Shown here: positions 1 to 5,345 of the stretch, piece by piece | How positions within the stretch are numbered: position 1 is the first letter of the stretch | Layout: each line of letters starts with the position of its first letter | NCBI GenBank assembly: GCA_015487985.1 | Contig: WFOP01000001.1 | Location: forward strand, 1-7,545 | Direction: 5' to 3' | DNA from: Hyphomicrobiales bacterium | GTDB lineage: Bacteria; Pseudomonadota; Alphaproteobacteria; Rhizobiales; Devosiaceae | Length of the DNA: 7,545 nucleotides | Position numbers and translations under genes: made by a program | Notes under the pieces: generated by a model | Told to the model about the DNA's origin: nothing | Database searches by the model: none | Seen by the model: only the letters and a program-made list of their open reading frames with translations

Positions 1-193
1 AACCGGCGGAATGCACCGTGATGGTCATAGCCCCATCGGTAGCCGCTGCCACTTCATCGGCAAATTCAATAATATTTGCCGTATGAAAAACCTTGTCCGA
101 ATATGGTGTTGGCATATCCCAGCTTTGCGCCAGAGCGCTCCCCGGCACACAAAGCGCCGCAGCAAACAATGCACCCTTAAAAATTTTATTCAT
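1..193 (-). CDS. TRAP transporter substrate-binding protein, DctP family (N-terminal part, cut by window edge)
   Basis: Only the first 64 codons are in the window. The translation begins MNKIFKGALFAAALCVPGSA and continues with a classic signal peptide ending in ALA before QS, so the mature protein is predicted to be periplasmic. The next residues (WDMPTPYSDKVFHTANIIEF, then ADEVAAATDGAMTITVHSAG) match the opening beta strand and first helix of DctP-type binding proteins, which capture organic acids or similar solutes and hand them to a DctQM membrane pair. The ATG at 193-191 is preceded by AGGGAGA at 201-207, seven bases upstream, which settles the start. The partner permease genes would lie to the left of this window on the same strand. 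The substrate cannot be inferred. Family assignment is fairly sure although only the N-terminus is visible. Confidence 0.8.
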   Translation of the reverse strand, partial: MNKIFKGALFAAALCVPGSALAQSWDMPTPYSDKVFHTANIIEFADEVAAATDGAMTITVHSAG

Positions 194-554
194 AAGTCAT
201 TCTCCCTGTTCAGTTTATAAGTGTTCTTGATTCTGTTTTTACGCATTTTACAGCGCAACCAATGACATCAACATCATCCTGACCCTGATCTTTACCCAAC
301 TTCAAGGCCTGAAAATGTCAGGCCAATTCGTTGGTTGCCATCCAAAAATACCCCGGACAGCTTTCAAGGTAACAGCGCGAATACCCATGAATGGCATCCG
401 GCAAATTTCACTTTAAGATAAAACGCTAACATTACACCAACAAATAATCAATGTAGAACGGACAAAAGCCTGTAACCCGTCAACACGGCGACCATTTTAG
501 TGCAATCCTTTCAGGATTCAGCCTTGCGCAGAGTTGAAATCTTTTTGCCCGGGG
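194..554. other. Gene-free stretch between the acyl synthase and the TRAP protein
   Basis: This 361-base stretch has no convincing open frame on either strand. It holds the 3' flank of the acyl synthase and must hold the promoter of the TRAP gene, both on the minus strand. A TATAAA element on the minus strand at about 216-221 could be the TRAP -10 box, but no good -35 box is spaced to it. Two short dyads are seen: a perfect 7-bp inverted repeat at 306-324, listed separately, and AATCCT/AGGATT at 504-518 with a 3-base loop. The second lies about 40 bases past the acyl synthase stop and lacks a T tract, so it is at best a weak transcription-end structure. Confidence 0.5.
306..324. promoter_or_regulatory. 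Perfect 7-bp inverted repeat upstream of the TRAP gene (possible operator)
   Basis: GGCCTGA at 306-312 and TCAGGCC at 318-324 are perfect inverted repeats around a 5-base spacer. The dyad lies 113 bases upstream of the TRAP start codon. Neither side carries a strong T tract, so a regulator-binding site is more likely than a terminator. TRAP genes are often controlled by a nearby regulator, but none is visible here, so this role is an inference. Confidence 0.3.
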
Positions 555-1319
555 TTAGAATTTTTCTCGTTCCTGACAATCATTTTGCGCGGCCCGTGCG
601 GTAGGGGCAATCATTTTGACCCCCTCCCCTTTTCCGGTCTGCTCAAAGAATGCCTCCCGCTCCATGCGGGTTGACATGAAAAACGGAAAGCGCCGTGCGA
701 CCCGATCCCGAATACTGGAAATTTCTGCCGCATAAAGGTGCATGGGAAATGAAATTCCCGGATAATACCCCACCCCTTCAAGCCGCTTGGAGCCAAACAC
801 CCGCCGGTAAAACGCGGCATGCTCCCGGCGCACGGATGAAACGCAATATTTGACATCAAAATGCTCTGAAGCCATGGCCACCACGCGCAATGTCAAAAAC
901 GGCAAAGCCGGATATTTCAACATCATCTCATGGTCCGTCGTAAAACGCGAAGGGTCGATGAAGCTGACCCCCTCATCCAGAAGACTGTTCAGCGTTTCAG
1001 GAAACGCAGTCACCGAAGGGGAACTTCGCTGCGCCGGTGTCACATAATGAAAGCGAATGGAGCTTACCAGCTTTCCCGATATATAGACACCAAAACAATA
1101 AACATTTGGCGCTTTGTCATGCGCATCATACACGACCTTTTCAGAATTTGGCGCAATAAAATCCTCGCGGCGATACGCCTCGTAACGCAGCCGGTAAACC
1201 GGATCAAACTGATCGGCAAACGGCACCCGCCGATATTCCACACTATCCAGAATATCCAAAAGATTTGATGCAAATTTTGAATGGGGCGACGTAGCGTCCC
1301 CGACGTTTTTATGGGCCAA
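555..1319 (-). CDS. FeeM-like N-acyl amino acid synthase / LuxI-fold acyltransferase
   Basis: A 254-residue protein, within the usual size of the FeeM group. These GNAT-fold enzymes move a fatty acyl chain from acyl-carrier protein to an amino acid and are structural relatives of LuxI-type autoinducer synthases. Visible family signatures are RLRYEAYRRE (residues 43-52), the strand SSIRF (86-90), FIDPSRF (120-126, equivalent to the acidic/SRF segment of LuxI), LRVVAMAS (144-151), CVSSVRREHAAFYRRVFG (159-176) and YYPG (185-188). No membrane segment or signal peptide is seen, so it should be cytoplasmic. The start is unclear: the frame is open back to a TGA at 1353-1355 and contains no ATG before residue 132, so initiation must use TTG (1319-1317) or another rare codon. 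It lies 123 bases downstream of the c-di-GMP gene on the same strand. The acceptor and chain length cannot be read from the sequence. An exosortase-associated acyltransferase is the main alternative. Confidence 0.72.
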   Translation of the reverse strand: MAHKNVGDATSPHSKFASNLLDILDSVEYRRVPFADQFDPVYRLRYEAYRREDFIAPNSEKVVYDAHDKAPNVYCFGVYISGKLVSSIRFHYVTPAQRSSPSVTAFPETLNSLLDEGVSFIDPSRFTTDHEMMLKYPALPFLTLRVVAMASEHFDVKYCVSSVRREHAAFYRRVFGSKRLEGVGYYPGISFPMHLYAAEISSIRDRVARRFPFFMSTRMEREAFFEQTGKGEGVKMIAPTARAAQNDCQEREKF

Positions 1320-1337
1320 AATATCAATCCGCAGTTT

Positions 1338-1343
1338 CTCTCC
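1338..1343 (-). promoter_or_regulatory. Ribosome-binding site candidate for the acyl synthase, poorly spaced to TTG
   Basis: GGAGAG on the minus strand is the best Shine-Dalgarno match upstream of the acyl synthase. It lies 18 bases before the TTG at 1319, too far for normal use, but 9 bases before an in-frame ATT at 1328-1326, which would add three residues. A weak GGA at 1328-1330 is 8 bases before the TTG. The true start is therefore either TTG with a poor site or a rare ATT with a good one. Confidence 0.4.
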
Positions 1344-1385
1344 AAATGGAGATCAATCACGAGTTTAAGGACTTAGTAAGGATAC

Positions 1386-1404
1386 GGAAATGGCGTTCAT
1401 TTCC
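1386..1404. promoter_or_regulatory. Perfect 7-bp inverted repeat upstream of the acyl synthase (possible operator)
   Basis: GGAAATG at 1386-1392 and CATTTCC at 1398-1404 form a perfect dyad around a 5-base spacer, in the 123-base gap between the c-di-GMP gene and the acyl synthase. It is 67 bases upstream of the proposed TTG start. No T tract follows on the minus strand, so a transcription-factor site is more likely than a terminator. The cognate regulator is unknown. Confidence 0.35.
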
Positions 1405-1442
1405 CAATTGTAATTATGCTTAACAGCACATGTTTACAAGTA

Positions 1443-3785
1443 CTAACCGGTTGTTTTTGTGAGAAAACTATCTTCCTGATCTGCATAGGCACCACCACTT
1501 AGCATGGTGATCAGACTAAATATTTCACTTTGTGGAACCGGGGCGCCAAACAAATACCCCTGTACCGAATCAACCAGATCAAGCCCTGCGACAACATCCA
1601 GTTGCTCCTGGGTTTCCACCCCCTCAACCGTCACTTTCATATCCAGATCCCGCCCCAGCACCGCAATATTGCGCATAAGCTGTTTGGCGGTGGGATCATT
1701 GGTAACATTCATGGTGAATGTCTGATCGATTTTCAACTTGGAAAAGGGCAGATTATGCAAATAACCAAGGGAAGAATACCCGGTTCCAAAATCATCCAGG
1801 GCAATCCCCACGCCAAGCGCCGACAATTCCTCAAGCACGCGTGAGGCGGTTTCCAATTCCTCCACCAACACCGTTTCGGTGACCTCAATTTCCAGCCGTT
1901 GCGCACTCAAACCTGATTGCTCAAGAGCCGAGCAAACCATTTCCTGAACATTTGCCCCCCGGAAATCCCAGGCGGATATATTGACCGCCACACCAATTTC
2001 TTTGGGCCATTTGGTACATTCCTGCGTTGCGGTATGCAAAGCCCAGTCGGTAATCTGGGATATAACGCCCATTTCCTCCGCCAGGGGAATAAATACATAA
2101 GGGGGAACAACCCCGAGTTCCTCGTCATGCCAGCGCGCCAAAGCCTCACAGCCCACAACCTTGCGGGTGCGCATGTCAATCACCGGCTGATACACCAGTT
2201 GCAGCGCATCATTTTCGAGTGCATCCTGCAGCGCGGTCTTCATAATCTGCTTTTTACGATATGCCGTACACATATCAGCCGTATAAACCGTCAGAACGCC
2301 CTTGCCATCTCCTTTTGAACGATAAAGAGCCAGGTCCGCCCGTTGCAACAAGGCCTCCAGATCACAATCATCGCTTGAGCTTATCACCAGTCCGGCGCTG
2401 GCCTTGATTTCAAAGCTCTGCTGGTCAAGCGAAAACGGTTCCGCCAGTGTTTCCAATAACAAATCCACATCCCATGCGGTTTTGTCCATCTCCACACCAT
2501 GGTCAAAAAACACGACAATTTCATCTCCGCCAAAACGGCCCACCATCACGTCAGAATCAAACGCCTGGCGCAATCGCCGGGCAATCACGGTCAAAACCCG
2601 GTCGCCCATCGGGTGCCCGAACGTATCATTGATATGTTTGAAATCGTCAATATCAAGCACCAGCAGACCCACATCTTTTTCCTGCCCGCGTTGCCGAATT
2701 GCCTGCAAACGGCTGCTGACCTGCTCGCTGAAATAGGCACGGTTTGGCAAATTGGTTGCAGGATCAAACCGGGCCATGAACTTAATCCGGCTTTCCGACT
2801 GCATCCGCTCGGTTACATCTTCAATAACCAGCACCGTCTGACGGTCATTGCGGGTAATGGACACTTCACAATGCCGCCCGTCCAACAACTGCAAAACCAG
2901 CTTGCTTTCCCCGATATTAGCCACCGCGCTCACCAGGCGCTGCCCCGCCAGCGAAGACAATTGCCCCTGAACATTGGCAATTTTAATCAATTCGGAAAAA
3001 TTCTTCCCCAGACATTTATATTCCGCATTTCCGCACAACATTTCCTGCATCTGGCCGTTGACCACGACGATTTTCAGATTTTCATCCAGCATCAGCAAAC
3101 CATGGGACATGGTGGAAAGCGCCCCGTCAAGTTCATCCGCCAGCCGGCTCACTTCCACCCGGTCCCGCACCGCACTCAGCAAAACATTGCGCACATCCCG
3201 CGCCAGCGTACGATAACTCACCAGCATGGGAACAAACAATGCCGCAAGCAGTATGTGAAAGATATTGCCATCAATTGCCAGCCCCAGGCACATCGGTATC
3301 CCAATCAGAACCAGCTGTGTGGTAACCAGCCGATCAAGCCCGTAATTGCGCGCTACAATACCAACCATTGCCGCCATGGTGACAAGAAAACTGCTCAATA
3401 CCGCAAATTCATCCCGCACAATAACCAAGCTTACAAAACACCAGACTCCAAAAATAATGGCCGCCGCGCTGCCCGAAAGGGTTGCCTGCAATTCCCAATA
3501 TTCCGCACCCTCCCCGTCTTCACTTTCAAGATTTTGCGCATTAAACCTGTCGGCCTGCCAGTTGCGCCATATTGCCATCAGAACAAACAGGGCGGAAAAT
3601 ACATAAAGTACCGGAGCCTGTGCGCTAAATCCGGCGACGGCGCTGGCAAGGGCAGAGGCCAGCGTACCAACGCAAAGAGCCACCTTATCCTTGAATAAAG
3701 AGGACACAATTGACACATAATCTATGGCAGGCATTTTGTTTCTGGCGGAATGGAGCATGCAATGAAATCTTCGTTTAAATAACAT
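1443..3785 (-). CDS. Membrane-bound PAS-GGDEF-EAL cyclic-di-GMP turnover protein
   Basis: A 780-residue bifunctional-type c-di-GMP protein. The N-terminus has about six membrane segments (roughly 34-53, 57-73, 104-123, 127-145, 154-171, 174-191), then a linker and a PAS-like sensor (about 213-327, containing SHGLLMLDENLKIVVVN). The GGDEF domain (about 335-500) keeps LDIDDFKHINDTFGH and has GGDEI at 419-423 in place of GGDEF. No RxxD inhibitory site precedes it. The EAL domain (about 515-765) has EALARW (547-552), VNIS with N602, EVTE (634-637), DDFGTGYSSL (664-673), KID (685-687), EGVE (721-724) and QGY (742-744), so all metal and catalytic residues expected of an active phosphodiesterase appear present. 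The start is uncertain: the ATG at 3785 has GAAGG only 3 bases upstream, and Met10 and Met18 are alternatives that leave all TM segments intact. The divergent gene at 3972 shares its upstream region. Confidence 0.93.
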   Translation of the reverse strand: MLFKRRFHCMLHSARNKMPAIDYVSIVSSLFKDKVALCVGTLASALASAVAGFSAQAPVLYVFSALFVLMAIWRNWQADRFNAQNLESEDGEGAEYWELQATLSGSAAAIIFGVWCFVSLVIVRDEFAVLSSFLVTMAAMVGIVARNYGLDRLVTTQLVLIGIPMCLGLAIDGNIFHILLAALFVPMLVSYRTLARDVRNVLLSAVRDRVEVSRLADELDGALSTMSHGLLMLDENLKIVVVNGQMQEMLCGNAEYKCLGKNFSELIKIANVQGQLSSLAGQRLVSAVANIGESKLVLQLLDGRHCEVSITRNDRQTVLVIEDVTERMQSESRIKFMARFDPATNLPNRAYFSEQVSSRLQAIRQRGQEKDVGLLVLDIDDFKHINDTFGHPMGDRVLTVIARRLRQAFDSDVMVGRFGGDEIVVFFDHGVEMDKTAWDVDLLLETLAEPFSLDQQSFEIKASAGLVISSSDDCDLEALLQRADLALYRSKGDGKGVLTVYTADMCTAYRKKQIMKTALQDALENDALQLVYQPVIDMRTRKVVGCEALARWHDEELGVVPPYVFIPLAEEMGVISQITDWALHTATQECTKWPKEIGVAVNISAWDFRGANVQEMVCSALEQSGLSAQRLEIEVTETVLVEELETASRVLEELSALGVGIALDDFGTGYSSLGYLHNLPFSKLKIDQTFTMNVTNDPTAKQLMRNIAVLGRDLDMKVTVEGVETQEQLDVVAGLDLVDSVQGYLFGAPVPQSEIFSLITMLSGGAYADQEDSFLTKTTG

Positions 3786-3971
3786 TTGCCTTCATTTAGC
3801 CTTGAACAAGTTAAAATTACCTCTAATTTTGCCAAATGGCTTTAGGCAACGTTTTGATCATTTATTGTTGATCGTGTCGCTTTTTCTCCGGTTACTGGCA
3901 AACCAACGGTATATAAATATCTGTTCACCCGCGTGCCACACCAGTTACTGTTCAAAATCAGGATCCCCCCC
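3786..3971. promoter_or_regulatory. Divergent promoter region between the c-di-GMP gene and the TerB-like gene
   Basis: This 186-base AT-rich gap must carry promoters for both diverging genes. It contains TTGATC twice, 14 bases apart (3854-3859 and 3868-3873), so that GATCA and TGATC form a 5-bp inverted repeat with an 8-base spacer, and a small GCC/GGC hairpin at 3831-3840. I see no clear -35/-10 pair on either strand. The ribosome-binding site of the plus-strand gene, AGGA at 3960-3963, is at its right end. Confidence 0.45.
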
Positions 3972-4409
3972 ATGTTCAACGCAATTTCCAAATTTTTTTC
4001 CGCCAGTTCCCCGGCCGCTGAAGCCCCGCTGGACCCCAAACTGGCGGTGGCCGCACTGCTGGTCCATCTCATCGACATAGACGGGCAAACCACTGAACAG
4101 GAGCGACAGGTCGTCTCAAACGTGCTTCAGGAACATTTTGAACTGAATAAGGAACAAGTGGAAAAACTGATAACCCTTGCCCACCAGAAGGATTCCGAAG
4201 CCGTGGACTTTTATCAGTTCACCTCCATCATCACCCGGATGGAAATGGAGCAGCGCATTGAAATTATCGCCATGATGTGGCGCGTGGTGTTTTCCGACGG
4301 CAAAAACCACGAAATGGAAGACAATATGGTCTGGCGCGTCGCCGAACTCATCGGCGTCTCCGCCCGCGAGCGCACACAATTGCGCAAACAATTCGCCCCA
4401 GACAGCTAA
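3972..4409 (+). CDS. TerB-like family protein (COG4103 type)
   Basis: A 145-residue soluble protein. After a short variable N-terminus with a Ser/Ala/Pro linker (residues 10-20), the body is a helical TerB-like domain. It has two acidic loop repeats, LIDIDGQTTEQE (33-44, with D35 and D37) and FSDGKNHEMED (107-117), that resemble the metal-binding loops of TerB folds, and the conserved ending NMVWRVAELIGVSARER. Family members are usually called tellurite resistance TerB, but this lone, chromosomal, alphaproteobacterial type has no shown role in tellurite resistance and there are no other ter genes here. I chose the ATG at 3972 because AGGA lies 8 bases upstream and homologs begin MF-x-A; an in-frame GTG at 3933 would add 13 residues with no support. 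It reads divergently from the c-di-GMP gene. Function is unknown beyond likely stress or envelope association. Confidence 0.85.
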   Translation: MFNAISKFFSASSPAAEAPLDPKLAVAALLVHLIDIDGQTTEQERQVVSNVLQEHFELNKEQVEKLITLAHQKDSEAVDFYQFTSIITRMEMEQRIEIIAMMWRVVFSDGKNHEMEDNMVWRVAELIGVSARERTQLRKQFAPDS

Positions 4410-4574
4410 ACCCCTTTCCCGTTGGCCCCCACACTACCCCCCGATTAATCCTTGCGCAGAACCGGTTTTTGCAAATTGCAATTGCTTTTCGCATTTTGCA
4501 ACGCAACTTGCGCTCACCTCCCCTTAACGCCCCCATATGTGGCGACAAAACCGAACGCACCCACCAGATATTGA

Positions 4575-4704
4575 CCCTGTTTGGCAAAAACCAAACTGGC
4601 ACACACCTTGCAATCCATGTGCCTGTCTGGAAAGAGTTTTGCGTACCGGATGTTGTTCAAAAGGACCGCCTTTGAAATTACCTTTCGATGGCGGTCCTTT
4701 TTTT
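4575..4704 (+). ncRNA. Candidate small RNA: three hairpins ending in an intrinsic terminator
   Basis: Three perfect stems follow one another on the plus strand. GTTTGG/CCAAAC lies at 4579-4584 and 4591-4596 with a 6-base loop. GGCACA/TGTGCC lies at 4598-4603 and 4618-4623 with a 14-base loop. The terminator stem is at 4659-4701 with its T tract to 4704. The upstream protein gene ends at 4409, 250 bases before the terminator stem, so the terminator seems too far away and too strong to serve only that gene. The left boundary is a guess; no convincing promoter is seen, although TTGACC at 4571-4576 could be part of one. It may instead be a long 3' UTR of the TerB-like gene. It matches none of the standard structural RNAs I checked. 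Confidence 0.33.
4659..4704 (+). terminator. Strong rho-independent terminator
   Basis: AAAAGGACCGCC at 4659-4670 pairs with GGCGGTCCTTTT at 4690-4701, twelve perfect pairs. Past one mismatch, TTGAAA (4672-4677) pairs with TTTCGA (4683-4688) with one wobble, leaving a small TTACC loop. Seven T residues follow the GC-rich arm (4698-4704). On the opposite strand the stem is followed by TTTT, so weaker minus-strand activity is possible. Confidence 0.85.
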
Positions 4705-4806
4705 CTGATTCCTTTTGGCTGGCCCTTTTTAACCCTCTGTCACAATAAATCAGCGCCACAATTCATCTCATCCCTTGCCCACATCAAATCCAGTGACTAG
4801 ATAGAA

Positions 4807-4875
4807 GCGTGTCTCTCAAAAGCATGCCCCCGGGCCCGACCCGTGAGTGGCACCGGTTTTGAAGCACAGACACGC
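4807..4875 (+). promoter_or_regulatory. Long interrupted hairpin in the yggT leader
   Basis: Nested inverted repeats close on each other: GCGTGTCT (4807-4814) with AGACACGC (4868-4875), CAAAA (4817-4821) with TTTTG (4857-4861), TGCC (4825-4828) with GGCA (4849-4852), and CGGG (4831-4834) with CCCG (4840-4843). The whole can fold into one long stem with internal loops, ending 42 bases before the yggT start. It could be a structured 5' UTR, a small RNA or a protein-binding site. It does not match a riboswitch class I recognise. Confidence 0.4.
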
Positions 4876-4917
4876 GCACAATTGTTAACCTGAGGCAAAA
4901 CAAAAGGGACGCCCGCA

Positions 4918-5223
4918 ATGACCGCTATTATTTCCACCATATTATTGCTGCTTGATCTGGCACGCTGGATTTTAATCGCCATGATCATCATGAGCTGGCT
5001 GATCAGCTTCAGGGTTATCAACACCAACAACCAGTTTGTCGCCACCGTATGGCAGGCCCTCAATGCCATTACCGAACCCATGCTGGGACCGATCCGCAGA
5101 ATTGTTAATCGGTTTTTGCCCAATATGGGGGGGCTGGACCTCTCCCCGATCGTGCTGTTCGTTGTGCTGTACTTCGCTGAAATTCTGATCCGGCGTGATA
5201 TTGCGCCCGCCCTGCTTGGCTGA
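4918..5223 (+). CDS. YggT family integral membrane protein
   Basis: A 101-residue protein with the YggT layout: an N-terminal membrane segment (about 5-29, IISTILLLLDLARWILIAMI onward), a central amphipathic part with the family hallmark ITEPMLGPIRR, the motif GGLDLSPIVLFVVLYF, and a second membrane segment (about 74-92). YggT proteins sit in the inner membrane and are linked to osmotic shock tolerance and cell-envelope or division functions, but the molecular role is not settled. The ATG at 4918 follows AGGGA (4905-4909) by 8 bases. In many proteobacteria yggT is followed by a small DUF167 (YggU) gene; here it is followed at once by repeats and a terminator, so it appears to be a single-gene unit. 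Its leader contains a long hairpin (4807-4875). Confidence 0.93.
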   Translation: MTAIISTILLLLDLARWILIAMIIMSWLISFRVINTNNQFVATVWQALNAITEPMLGPIRRIVNRFLPNMGGLDLSPIVLFVVLYFAEILIRRDIAPALLG

Positions 5224-5246
5224 CCTGAATTGGGCTGACCTGAATT
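5218..5246 (+). repeat. 15-bp tandem duplication across the yggT stop codon
   Basis: GGCTGACCTGAATT occurs at 5218-5231 and again at 5233-5246, a period of 15 bases. The first copy holds the last codon (GGC) and stop (TGA) of yggT. Because the period is five codons, the second copy repeats GGC TGA in the same frame. This looks like a recent slippage or duplication event. Confidence 0.85.
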
Positions 5247-5260
5247 TCAACGTTGAAATT
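5243..5260. repeat. Perfect 18-bp palindrome after yggT
   Basis: AATTTCAACGTTGAAATT reads the same on both strands with no spacer. It starts inside the second copy of the tandem duplication and lies between yggT and the shared terminator. A spacer-free palindrome folds poorly as RNA, which suggests a dimeric protein-binding site rather than a terminator, but the position downstream of both convergent genes is odd for an operator. Confidence 0.7.
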
Positions 5261-5271
5261 TTGCCGACCCG

Positions 5272-5317
5272 AAAAACAATGGCCAGCAAAACGCTTGTCG
5301 CTTTGCTGGCCGGTTTT
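5272..5317. terminator. Bidirectional terminator between convergent yggT and ppa
   Basis: GGCCAGCAAA (5281-5290) pairs perfectly with TTTGCTGGCC (5302-5311) around an 11-base loop. On the minus strand the stem is followed by ATTGTTTTTC, a good T tract for ppa. On the plus strand it is followed by GGTTTTCC, a weaker tract for yggT. The two genes converge on it from 58 and 35 bases away. Confidence 0.8.
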
Positions 5318-5345
5318 CCATAGTCACTTAATCACAAATAAGAGA

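Larger units (their letters stand above)
4410..4917. other. Gene-free 508-base region with hairpins, strong terminator and structured leader
   Basis: No frame on either strand looks coding; the open frames present are Cys, Arg or Pro rich and match no family I know. The left part (4450-4515) is unusually rich in TTGC/GCAA words, with six TTGC in about 60 bases and the palindrome GCAATTGC at 4478-4485. The middle holds three consecutive hairpins, the last a strong terminator. The right part (4807-4875) is a branched inverted repeat just before yggT. No tRNA, RNase P, SRP or tmRNA signature was found. Confidence 0.6.

Noticed and set aside
555..1319. Calling the acyl synthase a true LuxI homoserine-lactone synthase
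   Set aside because: The RLRYEAYRRE and CVSSVRREHAAFYRRVFG segments fit the FeeM-type group better, and no luxR-type gene is present.
1064..1360. A 98-codon minus-strand frame starting GTG at 1360, overlapping the acyl synthase start
   Set aside because: The other minus frame carries the conserved FeeM-like residues through the same bases; this one has a Trp/Ile-rich, unlikely composition.
2499..3698. A 399-codon open frame on the plus strand, opposite the c-di-GMP gene
   Set aside because: It is the antisense of a clearly real multi-domain gene; the product is rich in His, Gln, Asn and Arg with no recognisable domain.
3972..4409. A tellurite-resistance operon
   Set aside because: Only one TerB-like gene is present, of the stand-alone chromosomal type; no terZ, terC, terD or terE neighbours.
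4277..4759. Open frames of 81 to 132 codons on both strands across the end of the TerB-like gene and the following gap
   Set aside because: None has a good ribosome-binding site or plausible composition, and they cross the strong terminator.
4410..4917. A tRNA or standard structural RNA in the largest gene-free stretch
   Set aside because: I looked for a T-loop GTTCRA motif with paired arms, and for RNase P, SRP and tmRNA signatures, and found none.
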